Notes: a model not told the origin generated them from the sequence alone. Numbered from the stretch's first letter, positions 1 through 9,515 are shown. The stretch: 48,384 bases of DNA from Clostridia bacterium (GCA_017455975.1 JAFTLK010000358.1:1-48384); one strand, 5' to 3'. Numbers and translations are program-made.

Positions 1-1521
1 CAGCGGCGTTTTCAGATCGTGGGAGACATTGGTGATCAGCTCCGTGCGGAACCGCTCGCTTTTCATACGGTCCTCCACCGCAACGGAGATCGCGTCGCCG
101 ATGTGATTGAGGCTGTCGCCGATCTGCTTCGGTGCACCGTGCAGACGGGCGGTGTCGGTGTGGTAATTGATATCACCTGCGGCAATCTTCTTCGCACCGC
201 GCCTGACAACATCCAGCTCCAGCATATAAAAGCAAAGGAACAGTCCCGCCGCCAGTGTCGTCAAAAACCACAGCACGACAAGCCCATTGGAAAAGATCAC
301 AATCAACGTCCACAGACCGAAAATCGCACATCCGGCAAGCCATTTGGCTGTCAGCGGCAGATTTTCAAACACCAGCGCACATCTGCGCCACACCGCCCGA
401 CAGCCGCCGAAGCACAGCCGACCGAACCGGAAAATGAGCGTATTGCGCCACCATTTTCCGCCGCGCAGCCGTCGTACGCCCTCACGCAGGATGGACAGGA
501 TCAGCAGAACAAATGCCGCTGCCAGCGCAATGATTCCAAGCGGTACCAGCCATTCATACAGATTGCCCTCGATATAGCCAAACAGCAGAAAGACCGTTTG
601 TATGTGAAACCAATCCAGCGCGAATATCCCCGCCATGCAAAGCACCGCAAGAGCCCCTTTGACAAATAAGGTGATCTCGTACGGCAGACGGTCGATGACA
701 TTCAGCTTCACGCCGGGTGCGGAATATTGCATGCCCGTTTGTACAAGCACACAAAGAAGGCATACAAGCGATACAAGGGCCGCAATTCCCGTCGCCAGCA
801 GCCACCCCTCCCATTGCAGGGCATCCAGTCGCCATGCATTGACATAGGTTTGGTAGTCGTCGGCATACGGTCTGCTATGCAGGATGCCGTATTCGACGGC
901 GACCGCGTGTCCGGACACGGTGTTGCTGCCGTAACTCGGTGTGGAATACCGTCCGCCAAAGATAAGGGTTTCATCCCATGCTGCGTCGTTTGTGAGGATA
1001 ACACGGTCATCGAGCAGGACACGAAATCGGAGATTGGAGCCGCTGCCCGGATATTCGTCAAGAAATGCTTTCAGTCCGGCATATTCCTCTTTGGGATAGG
1101 ACATATTGTTCTCGGTCACAATTTCCGGGAAATCCGCATCCCCGGTGTAGGTGTAGGTAACGTCCTCCCCGTTCTCCTCTCTGACTGTTCCGTTGTTCAG
1201 ATATGCAGAAAACGCGGGAGACTGCAGCTGTTCCCGGATGCCGTCGGCAAGCCGGTCCTCGCCATACCAGTAGTTGTGTTCCTGCCGCATATCAAGCATG
1301 GAGGACCATGACCACTCGCTCGGCCACCAGAGCTTGATTGTGCGGTTCCAGTTATATTGATACCGGCTCGGAATATCGAATTCCGCATTTTCGCTCATCA
1401 TCCCGAATGATTCCAGGTACATACTCCGCACTCCGCAGAACGCAAAGGCAAGGATCGACACAAAGCACAGAATCAGACAAAGCCCTTTGATGAGCGGATG
1501 ATAAAACAGATTTTTCTTCAT
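1..1521 (-). CDS. Sensor histidine kinase, membrane-bound (3' end outside window)
   Basis: Leftward frame of 507 codons open to the window edge; the catalytic ATPase domain lies outside. The protein starts MKKNLFYHPL with one N-terminal membrane helix (about residues 12-32). A roughly 200-residue presumably extracellular sensor region follows, then several more hydrophobic helices (about residues 235-420). A HAMP-like linker leads into the H box FRTELITNVSHDLKTPL, whose phospho-accepting His codon lies at about bases 19-21. It should autophosphorylate and pass phosphate to the response regulator just upstream, whose stop codon lies 5 bases before this ATG. The many membrane segments and large sensor resemble kinases sensing envelope stress or peptides; the signal cannot be read from the sequence. 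Confidence 0.9.
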   Translation of the reverse strand, partial: MKKNLFYHPLIKGLCLILCFVSILAFAFCGVRSMYLESFGMMSENAEFDIPSRYQYNWNRTIKLWWPSEWSWSSMLDMRQEHNYWYGEDRLADGIREQLQSPAFSAYLNNGTVREENGEDVTYTYTGDADFPEIVTENNMSYPKEEYAGLKAFLDEYPGSGSNLRFRVLLDDRVILTNDAAWDETLIFGGRYSTPSYGSNTVSGHAVAVEYGILHSRPYADDYQTYVNAWRLDALQWEGWLLATGIAALVSLVCLLCVLVQTGMQYSAPGVKLNVIDRLPYEITLFVKGALAVLCMAGIFALDWFHIQTVFLLFGYIEGNLYEWLVPLGIIALAAAFVLLILSILREGVRRLRGGKWWRNTLIFRFGRLCFGGCRAVWRRCALVFENLPLTAKWLAGCAIFGLWTLIVIFSNGLVVLWFLTTLAAGLFLCFYMLELDVVRRGAKKIAAGDINYHTDTARLHGAPKQIGDSLNHIGDAISVAVEDRMKSERFRTELITNVSHDLKTPL

Positions 1522-1526
1522 AACCG

Positions 1527-2267
1527 TTATACGTCCTTTCTCTGGGATTCGATCTTATATCCGCGTCCCCAGACGACCTTTAAGTAACGGGGATTTGCGG
1601 GATCGATCTCAATTTTCTCGCGCAGATGGCGGATGTGCACAGCGACGTTGTTCTCTGCCCCGTAGGTGTCGCCGGACATCCCGAGCCGCAGCGCCTTTGC
1701 ACAGATTTCCTTTGTGGAAAATACGGTATCCGGCTCGCTCATTAAGAGCTTCAGAATCGCATATTCCGTCGGGGTCACGGAGATCTCCTCGCCGTCCATG
1801 GACACCGTGCGCGTATCGGGATCCAGCTCCAGTCCGCCGCACCGCAGTACCTCCGGGCGGGATACCCTGCTGCCCAGATACAGATACCGCCGCAGCTGCG
1901 ATTTGACCCTTGCGACCAGTTCTGCCGGGTGAAACGGCTTTGCGATGTAGTCATCCGCGCCGAGGTTCAGTCCAAGCACCTTATCGGCATCCTCGCCCTT
2001 CGCCGTCAGCAGAATGACCGGCAGATTGCAGGCGGGAGAATCCGTATCTGCACGCAATGCCGTGAGTGCGGCGATGCCGTCCATCTCGGGCATCATGATA
2101 TCGAGGATCAGAAGCGACAGCGATTCGCGCCCGCAGATGTCCAGCGCTTCCCGTCCGTTGGAGGCGCACAGAACATCATATCCCTCCGCGCGCAGATAGA
2201 TCGAGATCGCGGATACAATGTCCGCCTCGTCGTCACATACCAGTATTTTTGCTTTTTCGTTTGCCAT
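1527..2267 (-). CDS. OmpR/PhoB-family response regulator
   Basis: 246 residues. The N-terminal receiver domain has the acidic pair D12/D13, phospho-acceptor D56 (LILDIMMPEMDG), T88 and K110 (IAKPF). The C-terminal winged helix (about 145-240) ends in the typical VWGRGYKIE motif. The receiver carries a slightly long loop between residues 72 and 82 (ADTDSPACNLP). It is first in an operon with the histidine kinase downstream. A leftward promoter lies 35-65 bases upstream. It resembles VanR/YycF-like regulators in general architecture, but no target site or neighbouring effector gene identifies its regulon. Confidence 0.93.
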   Translation of the reverse strand: MANEKAKILVCDDEADIVSAISIYLRAEGYDVLCASNGREALDICGRESLSLLILDIMMPEMDGIAALTALRADTDSPACNLPVILLTAKGEDADKVLGLNLGADDYIAKPFHPAELVARVKSQLRRYLYLGSRVSRPEVLRCGGLELDPDTRTVSMDGEEISVTPTEYAILKLLMSEPDTVFSTKEICAKALRLGMSGDTYGAENNVAVHIRHLREKIEIDPANPRYLKVVWGRGYKIESQRKDV

Positions 2268-2301
2268 GGTGACTCACTTCCTGTTTTTTGTTTGTGACAC
2301 T

Positions 2302-2330
2302 ATTATATCACAGAAATCGTGAATTTCCAA
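2302..2330 (-). promoter_or_regulatory. Sigma-A promoter of the two-component operon
   Basis: Read leftward: -35 TTGGAA (2330-2325), 17-base spacer, -10 TATAAT (2307-2302), with TGTGA directly before the -10. It lies about 35 bases upstream of the response regulator start. Confidence 0.7.
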
Positions 2331-2414
2331 TAGGGTATCTTTTTAAGATTTCTTAATAAATGCATCATTTCGTGAAAAAATATTGGATAATTCATGAACT
2401 TTCGCTCCATCTGC

Positions 2415-2442
2415 TTGACTTTACCTCGATTTGTGCTATAAT
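2415..2442 (+). promoter_or_regulatory. Sigma-A promoter of htpG
   Basis: -35 TTGACT (2415-2420), 16-base spacer, -10 TATAAT (2437-2442). The CIRCE operator begins 3 bases after the -10, so it covers the expected transcription start. Confidence 0.8.
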
Positions 2443-2445
2443 ATA

Positions 2446-2472
2446 TTAGCACTCACATGATGAGAGTGCTAA
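2446..2472 (+). promoter_or_regulatory. CIRCE operator (HrcA binding site)
   Basis: Perfect match to the CIRCE consensus: TTAGCACTC (2446-2454), 9-base spacer, GAGTGCTAA (2464-2472). It overlaps the start point of the htpG promoter, the classical position for HrcA repression. HrcA itself is not in the window. Confidence 0.95.
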
Positions 2473-2514
2473 AACAGTCAATCATATATTGAATAGATAG
2501 AGAGAAAGGAACGT

Positions 2515-4422
2515 ATGAATATGGAAAAGAAACAATTCCGGACAGAATCGCAGAAGCTGCTTGACATGATGATCAACTCCATCTACACGCACAAGGAAAT
2601 CTTCCTGCGTGAGCTGATCTCCAACGCAAGCGACGCCATCGACAAGCTCTACTACCGCTCGCTGACCGACGATGCGGTTACCCTGACACGCGGCGATTAT
2701 GAAATCCGCATTGATTGTGACCGTGTTGCCCGCACGCTGACCATCTCCGACAACGGCTGCGGCATGACGGCCGATGAGCTCGAAAACAACCTCGGTACGA
2801 TTGCAAAGTCCGGCTCCTACGACTTCAAGCATGAAAACGAACAGAAGGAAGATGTCGATATCATCGGACAGTTCGGCGTCGGCTTCTATTCCGCGTTCAT
2901 GGTCTCCGACAAGATCACCGTCACGACCCGTGCGTTCGGCTCCGATACCGCTTGGGTCTGGCAGTCCGAGGGTGTCGACGGCTATACGATGACCGAGGGT
3001 GATAAGGATACCGTCGGTACCGAAATCGTCCTGCACCTGCGCGAGGATACCGAAAACGAAAAATATTCCGAGTACCTCGATACCTGGCGTATCAAGAGCC
3101 TCGTCAAGAAGTATTCCGACTACATCCGCTATCCCATCCGCATGGATGTCACAACGGAAAAGCTCAAAGAGGGCGTCGACCCGTCCTCCGATGCGGAAGA
3201 CAAGTATGAATCCGTCACGACCACCGAAACGCTCAACTCCATGACCCCCCTCTGGAAGAAGCGCGCACAGGAGGTCACCGACGAGGAATATGCCGCGTTC
3301 TACCGCGAAAAGTTCTATGACTTTGAAGCACCGGCAAAGACCATCCACTTCAAGTCCGAGGGTACGGCAACCTTCGATGCCATGCTGTTCATCCCTGCCA
3401 AGGCTCCGTTCAACTATTACACCAAGGACTACGAAAAGGGTCTGCAGCTCTATTCCTCCGGCGTTCTGATTATGGAAAAGTGTGCCGATCTGCTCCCCGA
3501 CTACTTCTCCTTCGTCCGCGGTCTTGCCGATTCTGCCGATCTTTCGCTGAACATCTCCCGTGAGCTGCTCCAGCATGACCATCAGCTCAAATTCATCGCA
3601 AAAGCGATTGAAAAGAAGATCAAGAACGAGCTTGCAAAGATGCTGGAAAATGACCGCGAAAAGTACGAAGCATTCTGGAAAGCATTCGGCATGCAGCTGA
3701 AGTTCGGTCTGTATGCCGATTACGGTCAGCACAAGGACGTACTGCAGGATCTGGTGCTGTTCACCTCCTCAGCTGAAAAGAAGCTCGTCACGCTGAAGGA
3801 ATATGTTTCCCGCATGAAGGAAGACCAGAAATCGATCTACTATGCCTGCGGCGAGACCGTCGACAAGATCGAAATGCTCCCGCAGTGCGAAGCCGTCACG
3901 GGCAAGGGCTTTGAGGTCCTCTATCTGACCGACGATATCGACGAATTTGCGCTCAAGATGCTGATGAACTACGACGAAAAGAACTTTGTCAACGTCTGCG
4001 CCGAGGAGCTTGACATCGCAACCGAGGAAGAAAAGGAAGCCGTCAAGGCAGAAAACGAATCGCAGGAGGATATGCTGAATGCGATGAAGGAAGCACTCGG
4101 CGATGCCGTTTCCGCTGTCCGCTTCACCAATGCGCTGAAAAATCATCCCGTTTGTCTGACAAGCGAAGGCGGTCTTTCCGTCGGTATGGAGCAGGTGCTC
4201 AACCGTATGCCCACAGGGGAAGAAGCCGTCAAGGCACAGATCGTCCTTGAAATCAACGCCTCCCACGCGATTGCCGACAAATTAAAGTCCCTCTATGTCT
4301 ACGACCGCGACAAGCTGACCGCTTATGCAAAAATCCTCTACGCACAGGCGCGTCTGATCGGCGGTATGTCCATCGACAACCCCGCAGAGCTTTCCTCGCT
4401 CGTCTGTGATCTGATGATCTGA
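2515..4422 (+). CDS. htpG: Hsp90-family molecular chaperone HtpG
   Basis: 635 residues, normal length for bacterial Hsp90. The N-terminal GHKL ATPase shows LRELISNASDA (ATP-contacting N37, D40), DNGCGM and GQFGVGFYSAF. Middle and C-terminal dimerisation domains follow without interruption. It is a cytosolic ATP-dependent chaperone. Two in-frame ATGs (2515 and 2521) follow the AAAGGA site at 2505-2510; the second has the more usual spacing, so the start is uncertain by two codons. Expression should be heat-inducible through HrcA, given the CIRCE element. It is monocistronic: a strong terminator follows. Confidence 0.97.
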   Translation: MNMEKKQFRTESQKLLDMMINSIYTHKEIFLRELISNASDAIDKLYYRSLTDDAVTLTRGDYEIRIDCDRVARTLTISDNGCGMTADELENNLGTIAKSGSYDFKHENEQKEDVDIIGQFGVGFYSAFMVSDKITVTTRAFGSDTAWVWQSEGVDGYTMTEGDKDTVGTEIVLHLREDTENEKYSEYLDTWRIKSLVKKYSDYIRYPIRMDVTTEKLKEGVDPSSDAEDKYESVTTTETLNSMTPLWKKRAQEVTDEEYAAFYREKFYDFEAPAKTIHFKSEGTATFDAMLFIPAKAPFNYYTKDYEKGLQLYSSGVLIMEKCADLLPDYFSFVRGLADSADLSLNISRELLQHDHQLKFIAKAIEKKIKNELAKMLENDREKYEAFWKAFGMQLKFGLYADYGQHKDVLQDLVLFTSSAEKKLVTLKEYVSRMKEDQKSIYYACGETVDKIEMLPQCEAVTGKGFEVLYLTDDIDEFALKMLMNYDEKNFVNVCAEELDIATEEEKEAVKAENESQEDMLNAMKEALGDAVSAVRFTNALKNHPVCLTSEGGLSVGMEQVLNRMPTGEEAVKAQIVLEINASHAIADKLKSLYVYDRDKLTAYAKILYAQARLIGGMSIDNPAELSSLVCDLMI

Positions 4423-4442
4423 TTATCTTAACCGTATTATCT

Positions 4443-4491
4443 CCCGTATGCCGCAGCATCCCCCGATGCTGGCGGTGTGCGGGATTTTTTT
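4443..4491 (+). terminator. Rho-independent terminator after htpG
   Basis: Long GC-rich hairpin with inner arms CAGCATC/GATGCTG and outer arms CCCG/CGGG, followed by a run of T residues ending at 4491. Confidence 0.9.
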
Positions 4492-4523
4492 GTGGATTTC
4501 ATGAAAAAAATCGTGAAAATCCG

Positions 4524-4552
4524 TTGCATTTTGCCGTGGTTTCCTGTATAAT
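4524..4552 (+). promoter_or_regulatory. Sigma-A promoter of the first Gfo/Idh/MocA gene
   Basis: -35 TTGCAT (4524-4529), 17-base spacer, -10 TATAAT (4547-4552). An in-frame ATG at 4555 lies upstream of the expected transcript start, so it cannot be the start codon of the gene that follows. Confidence 0.75.
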
Positions 4553-4602
4553 GAATGCAGAACAACTTCCCACAGGGAAGAACACAGAAAGGAATCATCC
4601 AT

Positions 4603-5682
4603 ATGAGCGAACAGATCATCCGATACGGCATCATCGGCTGCGGCAGCATTGCGCGCGGCGTGCATATTCCGGGGATTCAGGCAGCCGTGGGGGCTGAAAT
4701 CACTGCCATCTGCGACACTGATCCCGCGCGTCTTGAGCAGACCCGAAGCTCCCTTGGTCTTCCGCCGGAGGCCGCATTCACCGATTACGAGGCCCTGCTT
4801 GATTCGGGACTCGTCGATGCGGTTTCCGTGACCACGCCGAACAACCTGCACATTCCGGCTGCCATGGCGGCGGCAGAACGCGGGATTCCCTTTGCCTGCG
4901 AAAAGCCGCTGTCAGTCGATGCGCCGACAGCAAAACCGCTTTATGACCTTGTCATGAAAACAGGCGTTAAGAATATGGTCTGCTTCTCCTATCGCTTCAA
5001 AAAAGCAGCACGGTATGCGCGCGATCTGATCGCGGAAGGCCGGATCGGTACCATCCGTCATATCTATGTCCGATATCTGCAGGGCTGGGGCAACCCGGAA
5101 AAGGACTGTCCGCGTGTCTGGCGGTTTGACCATGCGGCAAGCGGCTCCGGCACCCTTGCTGACCTCGGCTCCCATATGCTCGATCTCGTCCGCTTCCTGA
5201 CAGGTGAGGAATACACGCGCTTCACCGCGCAGAACGGCACCTTCGTCCATGACCGCCGCTCGACCGATCCCGAAAAACAGGGACAGCGTGAACCGGTCGA
5301 TGTCGATGATTACGCGCATTATTTTGCAAATACGACAGGCGGTATCGCAGCATCCTTTGAGATTTCCCGCAATGCCTTCGGACGCGGCAATTTCCAGCAC
5401 ATTGAAATCTACGGTGACCGCGGTGCGCTGACGTATGAGCTTGAGGACGATGATTTTCTGGAGATCTGCGAGGGTGCGGATGAGGGAAGCCATATCTACC
5501 GCCGTCTGGAAATCCCCCCAAAGTATCACGTCTCGCAGATGCAGTGCTTCATCGACCGCCTGCGCGGCGACGAATACGGACTTGCCGCAACGGTTGCCGA
5601 CGGCTATGAGGATATGCTGGAGCTTGATGAAATCATCCGATCTTCTGACGAGGGCATCACGGTCAAACATATAGTACAGTAA
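4603..5682 (+). CDS. Gfo/Idh/MocA-family NAD(P)-dependent oxidoreductase
   Basis: 359 residues. The N-terminal Rossmann fold has GIIGCGSIARG (residues 9-19); the family motif EKP lies at residues 100-102, and a catalytic-type Asp-x-x-x-His pair at D187/H191 (LADLGSHMLD). The C-terminal alpha/beta domain shows the usual EIYGDRGAL strand. Such enzymes oxidise or reduce sugars, inositols or nucleotide-sugars; the substrate cannot be told. The start at 4603 was chosen because AGAAAGGA lies 9 bases upstream and the promoter -10 excludes the earlier ATG. It appears monocistronic; no sugar-specific neighbour sits on the same strand. Confidence 0.9.
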   Translation: MSEQIIRYGIIGCGSIARGVHIPGIQAAVGAEITAICDTDPARLEQTRSSLGLPPEAAFTDYEALLDSGLVDAVSVTTPNNLHIPAAMAAAERGIPFACEKPLSVDAPTAKPLYDLVMKTGVKNMVCFSYRFKKAARYARDLIAEGRIGTIRHIYVRYLQGWGNPEKDCPRVWRFDHAASGSGTLADLGSHMLDLVRFLTGEEYTRFTAQNGTFVHDRRSTDPEKQGQREPVDVDDYAHYFANTTGGIAASFEISRNAFGRGNFQHIEIYGDRGALTYELEDDDFLEICEGADEGSHIYRRLEIPPKYHVSQMQCFIDRLRGDEYGLAATVADGYEDMLELDEIIRSSDEGITVKHIVQ

Positions 5683-5837
5683 CCGCCGCAGCACCTGACA
5701 GGAATTTGCATAATTCTGACAAAACAGTGTTTGTTCATCTTCGTTTTACATATTATTCATATTTCGTTCACGTGCGTGCTGTATAATTATTCTGTGCATA
5801 CAAAATAATATATACGAAAGAAAGGGAGCACAGTTTT

Positions 5838-7613
5838 ATGGATATTTTTTCTGTAATCACGCTGCTCGGCGGTCTGACATTCTTCTTGTTCGGTATGAGT
5901 GTCATGTCAGACAACCTCGAAAAACTCGCCGGTTCCAAGCTGGAATCGATTCTCCAGCGTATGACCTCCAGTCCCATCCGCGGCCTGCTGCTCGGTACTG
6001 CCATCACAATGGCAATTCAGTCCTCCTCCGCAACCACCGTCATGCTGGTCGGTCTTGTCAACTCCGGTATCATGCAGCTGGCACAGACCGTTGAGGTCAT
6101 TTTCGGTGCCAACATCGGTACCACCATCACATCGTGGATTTTCAGCCTTGCGGGCATTGAAAGCGATATGTTCTTCATCAAGATGATGAAGCCGGTATAC
6201 TTCTCCCCGGTTCTCGCATTTATCGGCATCGTCATGAAAATGATGTCCAAAAGCGAACGCAAGCACACCGTCGGTACCATCTTCATCGGCTTTGCCGTTC
6301 TGATTTTCGGTATGGACATGATGGCCGGTGCTGTTGAACCGCTGTCGGAATCCGAAGCATTCAAAAACATTCTCGTAAAATTTGACAATCCCATTCTCGG
6401 TCTTCTCTTTGGTACAGTCGTTACTGCAGTTGTACAATCCTCTTCCGCATCCGTCGGTATTCTCCAGGCACTGGCACTGTCCAGCTTCATTCCGATCAGT
6501 ACAGCAATTCCGATCATCATGGGACAGAATATCGGTACCTGTATCACGGCAATTCTTTCCGCCATCGGTGCCAACACCAATGCAAAGCGCGTTTCCATTG
6601 TGCACCTGGTCATCAAAGTCCTCGGAGCGGTTGTTCTTTTAACGATATTTATCCTTGTCAGCACATTTATAAAACCCACAATTCTCTCTGAAGGTGCTAC
6701 CGTTTTCAGCATCGCGGTCATTCATACGATCTTCAACGTCATCAACACAGCTATGCTGATGCCTGCCAAGGGACTTCTGCTCCGCATCACAGAAAAGCTC
6801 GTTCCCGAAAAGGAAAAGCACGTCGAATCCACCTCCGAGGTTCTGTACCTCGACGAGCGTCTGCTCATCTCTCCGCCCACCGCGCTGATCGCCTGCGACA
6901 ATGCGGCGAACCGCATGGCAGAGCTGGCACATGCCTCCGTTGACATGGCGCTGTCTGTGCTTGGCAAAATTGAAGATGACAATACCGCCGACATCTCCGT
7001 CGATGCTGCCGTCATCAAAAACACCGAAGACGAAACCGACCAGTTTGAAGATACGCTCGGCTCGTATCTGGTCAAGCTCTCCGGTATGGATCTGTCCGAT
7101 CACGACGCACAGATCGTTGCAAAGATGCTGCATGTCATCAGCGACCTCGAACGTCTCGGCGACCACGCACTGAGCCTGTCCAAGGCGGCACTTGAAATTG
7201 CTGAAAAGAAGATGTCCTTCACGCCCGATGCAACAGCGGAGCTTAAGAATCTCGCCGCTGCCATCGATGAGATCATGGAGATCACCTTCAATGCATATCT
7301 CAGCAATGACCCCGTTCTTGCAGGTGATGTAGAACCGCTGGAACAGGTCGTCGACCGCCTGATCGCAAACATCCGCAAGGGTCACATCACACGTCTCCAG
7401 CACGGTCAGTGTACCATCGAAGCGGGCTTTGTCTTAAACGACATTCTCAACAACTTCGAGCGTGTCTCCGACCACTGCTCCAACATCGCGGTTGCTGTCA
7501 TCGAAGCGAAGCTCTCTTCCTTCGATACACACAAATACCTCAACGACCTCAAGTACGGCGACGAGGAATTCAAGTCCAAGTACGACGCTTTCGCTGAAAA
7601 ATATTCTGTCTGA
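5838..7613 (+). CDS. Na+/phosphate cotransporter (NptA/PNaS type) with PhoU-like C-terminus
   Basis: 591 residues. The two inverted Na/Pi-cotransporter repeats are marked by QSSSATTVML (about residue 61) and QSSSASVGIL (about residue 200). These are accompanied by the paired motifs GANIGTTIT and GQNIGTCIT. About eight to ten membrane helices occupy residues 1-320. The C-terminal 250 residues are soluble, with two PhoU-like three-helix repeats (for example VISDLERLGDHA and NNFERVSDHCSN). The protein should import phosphate with sodium, and the PhoU part probably senses phosphate status. AAGAAAGGGAG upstream supports the start. It is a single-gene unit ended by a shared hairpin. Confidence 0.93.
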   Translation: MDIFSVITLLGGLTFFLFGMSVMSDNLEKLAGSKLESILQRMTSSPIRGLLLGTAITMAIQSSSATTVMLVGLVNSGIMQLAQTVEVIFGANIGTTITSWIFSLAGIESDMFFIKMMKPVYFSPVLAFIGIVMKMMSKSERKHTVGTIFIGFAVLIFGMDMMAGAVEPLSESEAFKNILVKFDNPILGLLFGTVVTAVVQSSSASVGILQALALSSFIPISTAIPIIMGQNIGTCITAILSAIGANTNAKRVSIVHLVIKVLGAVVLLTIFILVSTFIKPTILSEGATVFSIAVIHTIFNVINTAMLMPAKGLLLRITEKLVPEKEKHVESTSEVLYLDERLLISPPTALIACDNAANRMAELAHASVDMALSVLGKIEDDNTADISVDAAVIKNTEDETDQFEDTLGSYLVKLSGMDLSDHDAQIVAKMLHVISDLERLGDHALSLSKAALEIAEKKMSFTPDATAELKNLAAAIDEIMEITFNAYLSNDPVLAGDVEPLEQVVDRLIANIRKGHITRLQHGQCTIEAGFVLNDILNNFERVSDHCSNIAVAVIEAKLSSFDTHKYLNDLKYGDEEFKSKYDAFAEKYSV

Positions 7614-7620
7614 TATCAAA

Positions 7621-7672
7621 AACCCCTTAATACAAGCCCGGATCTTCGGGACCGTATTAAGGGGTTCCTTTT
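7621..7672. terminator. Bidirectional terminator between convergent genes
   Basis: 13-bp perfect stem AACCCCTTAATAC (7621-7633) / GTATTAAGGGGTT (7654-7666). The rightward tail is CCTTTT; the leftward tail is GTTTTTGA. It serves the phosphate transporter from the left and the DUF4091 gene from the right. Confidence 0.85.
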
Positions 7673-7689
7673 ATGCGTTTTCGTGCGTA

Positions 7690-9354
7690 TCAGTCGGCCG
7701 ACCGCTCGATCATCTCACACAGCGTTTCATGAAGTGCATTCAGATACTCTGCATCACGCGGGTATTCCGTGAATGTGATCGGTGCTTCCAGACCGTCCTC
7801 GACCGCAGCCATGACCGCATCACGTCCGCAGCACGCTTCCGCCAGCTGCATCAGGCGGAGATCGCGCAGCGCCTCAACAAACAGCTGATAGTGCTGTGTT
7901 TCGTATGCTGTTCCGTCGGGCGCGGGATAGACCTGGAATGCGTCGCCCGTGGGTGCAAAATACTCACCGTCGTTGACGCGGTACGGATCGATGTGTTCGA
8001 TCGAATACTGGCTGTTGTAGAAATTGAAGCCCCACTGCAGAAAGCCTGCAATGCGGTACTTATACAGCTGAACACCGAGAATGCGCGTCCGTGCGCCGGG
8101 CATGGCGACGAACCGATTGGACAGCTTCACATTCTGCGTACAGCAGTAATACGTCCAGAGGTTCGGGACATTGCCCTCAAGGAACGGCTCGATGCGCGAG
8201 GTCGACGGGATCGGACGCTCTACAACACCGGCGCGATAAAAATCGTAGTTGGACAGCGCATCCATAATGACAAATCCGCGCAGATGCTCTGCCACCTGTG
8301 CGCGCGCCGCGCCATAGCGTTCGAGATGCTCCACATGCGGCTCATCGGAGATGTGGAAGACACACTTGTCGGCGATACCGCGGTCTCGCAGATACTGCGT
8401 CAATGCAGGCAGGAAGGCATCGAGGAAGGTACGGTATTCGTCAGACAGAGAATCCGTTTCCCAGCCGAACACCTTCTTGTATACCCCGTCCACCGTCGCC
8501 ATGATCTTCGGCGCATATCCTGCACCCCACTGCGTGTAAAGATGCGCCATTTCAAGGTATTCAATGCCCTGACGCTGTGCCATATCGATCCAGCGTCCCA
8601 GTTTTGCGAAATCAAACGACCAGACACCCGCATCGCAGTTGATGTCAATCAACTGACATGTTGTCCGTTCACCGCCGACCGCAGTATCGAGTGCCGGAGT
8701 AAAGATCGGTGTCAGCAGCATATTGACACCGCCGCGTACAGCCGCACGTACAAAGTTTTCAACGATACGCCAATGCTCCTCCGACCAGACAGGGATTCTG
8801 TAATAGTCGGCAAGACAGTCCGCATGGAACCATTCCGTGTGCTGCAGCGTCTGCTTCGGCAAAATCGCCGCAACGATATGCAGCTCAAACACAGCCGAGA
8901 ACCGTTCCTCGCCGCGGTCGTTGACCATGGAAAGCCGGATCGGGCAAACGCCGGCCGGTGCATCGGCGGGAATGTCGATATCGATCCACAGTGCATGTGT
9001 CACGCGGGATGTGACAAAAACCTGCGTTTTTTCGGAAATCGGCATCAGAAGATCGGGATACAGTCCCATTTCTCCACGCAGATAATTGTCGTCGTGCCGC
9101 AGCTCATAATACGGCATGCGGATCGGAATCAGCTCGACACGCTGTGCCGAAACGGCATCACCAAGCACCGATTCCGCACGGAAATAACAGACCTCCTTTG
9201 CGTCAAGCGGTGTCTCCGAGCGAAAGACCCACTGAAATGAAAACCGTTCCCCGCGCACGGCGCGCGCTGCGGAAAATTCGGAAAATGACGCAACGGCGGA
9301 ATCGCCGAAGCACTTTTCCATTGATGAGATCAACTTATTTGCAATTGTCCCCAT
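7690..9354 (-). CDS. DUF4091-domain glycoside-hydrolase-like protein
   Basis: 554 residues without a signal peptide, so probably cytoplasmic. The N-terminal third is beta-rich, followed by a TIM-barrel-like region with FHISDEPHVEHLERY (acidic pair typical of DUF4091 proteins) and NLWTYYCCTQN. The C-terminal end carries the diagnostic YPAPDGTAYE and VEALRDLRLMQLAE segments of DUF4091. The domain often accompanies polysaccharide loci and is thought to be a glycosidase. No enzyme activity can be assigned here. Of three nearby ATGs, the one at 9354 was chosen because it lies 6 bases after GGAGG; starts at 9360 or 9372 are less well placed. It is divergent from a Gfo/Idh/MocA gene. Confidence 0.85.
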   Translation of the reverse strand: MGTIANKLISSMEKCFGDSAVASFSEFSAARAVRGERFSFQWVFRSETPLDAKEVCYFRAESVLGDAVSAQRVELIPIRMPYYELRHDDNYLRGEMGLYPDLLMPISEKTQVFVTSRVTHALWIDIDIPADAPAGVCPIRLSMVNDRGEERFSAVFELHIVAAILPKQTLQHTEWFHADCLADYYRIPVWSEEHWRIVENFVRAAVRGGVNMLLTPIFTPALDTAVGGERTTCQLIDINCDAGVWSFDFAKLGRWIDMAQRQGIEYLEMAHLYTQWGAGYAPKIMATVDGVYKKVFGWETDSLSDEYRTFLDAFLPALTQYLRDRGIADKCVFHISDEPHVEHLERYGAARAQVAEHLRGFVIMDALSNYDFYRAGVVERPIPSTSRIEPFLEGNVPNLWTYYCCTQNVKLSNRFVAMPGARTRILGVQLYKYRIAGFLQWGFNFYNSQYSIEHIDPYRVNDGEYFAPTGDAFQVYPAPDGTAYETQHYQLFVEALRDLRLMQLAEACCGRDAVMAAVEDGLEAPITFTEYPRDAEYLNALHETLCEMIERSAD

Positions 9355-9423
9355 ATCCATCCTCCATAACATATTGAAAACTGAATTTTATATTCGCGGC
9401 GACCGCCGCATTTATCCGACAAT

Positions 9424-9452
9424 ATTATATCACACATTCACCGATTGCACAA
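9424..9452 (-). promoter_or_regulatory. Promoter of the DUF4091 gene
   Basis: Read leftward: -35 TTGTGC (9452-9447), 17-base spacer, -10 TATAAT (9429-9424), preceded by TGTGA. Confidence 0.65.
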
Positions 9453-9486
9453 GATGAACAGCAATCATTTTTCCTGCCATACAGTC

Positions 9487-9515
9487 TTGACGAATGGGAA
9501 AATGTGTGGTAGAAT
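9487..9515 (+). promoter_or_regulatory. Promoter of the second Gfo/Idh/MocA gene
   Basis: -35 TTGACG (9487-9492), 17-base spacer, -10 TAGAAT (9510-9515). It is back-to-back with the leftward DUF4091 promoter, the two -35 boxes being about 35 bases apart. Confidence 0.7.

Noticed and set aside
2482-3732. 416-residue frame opposite htpG
   Set aside because: Fully antisense to htpG with no family motif of its own; an effect of codon usage.
7462-9240. 592-residue rightward frame
   Set aside because: Starts inside the phosphate transporter and runs antisense to the DUF4091 gene; crosses a terminator; no recognisable domain.
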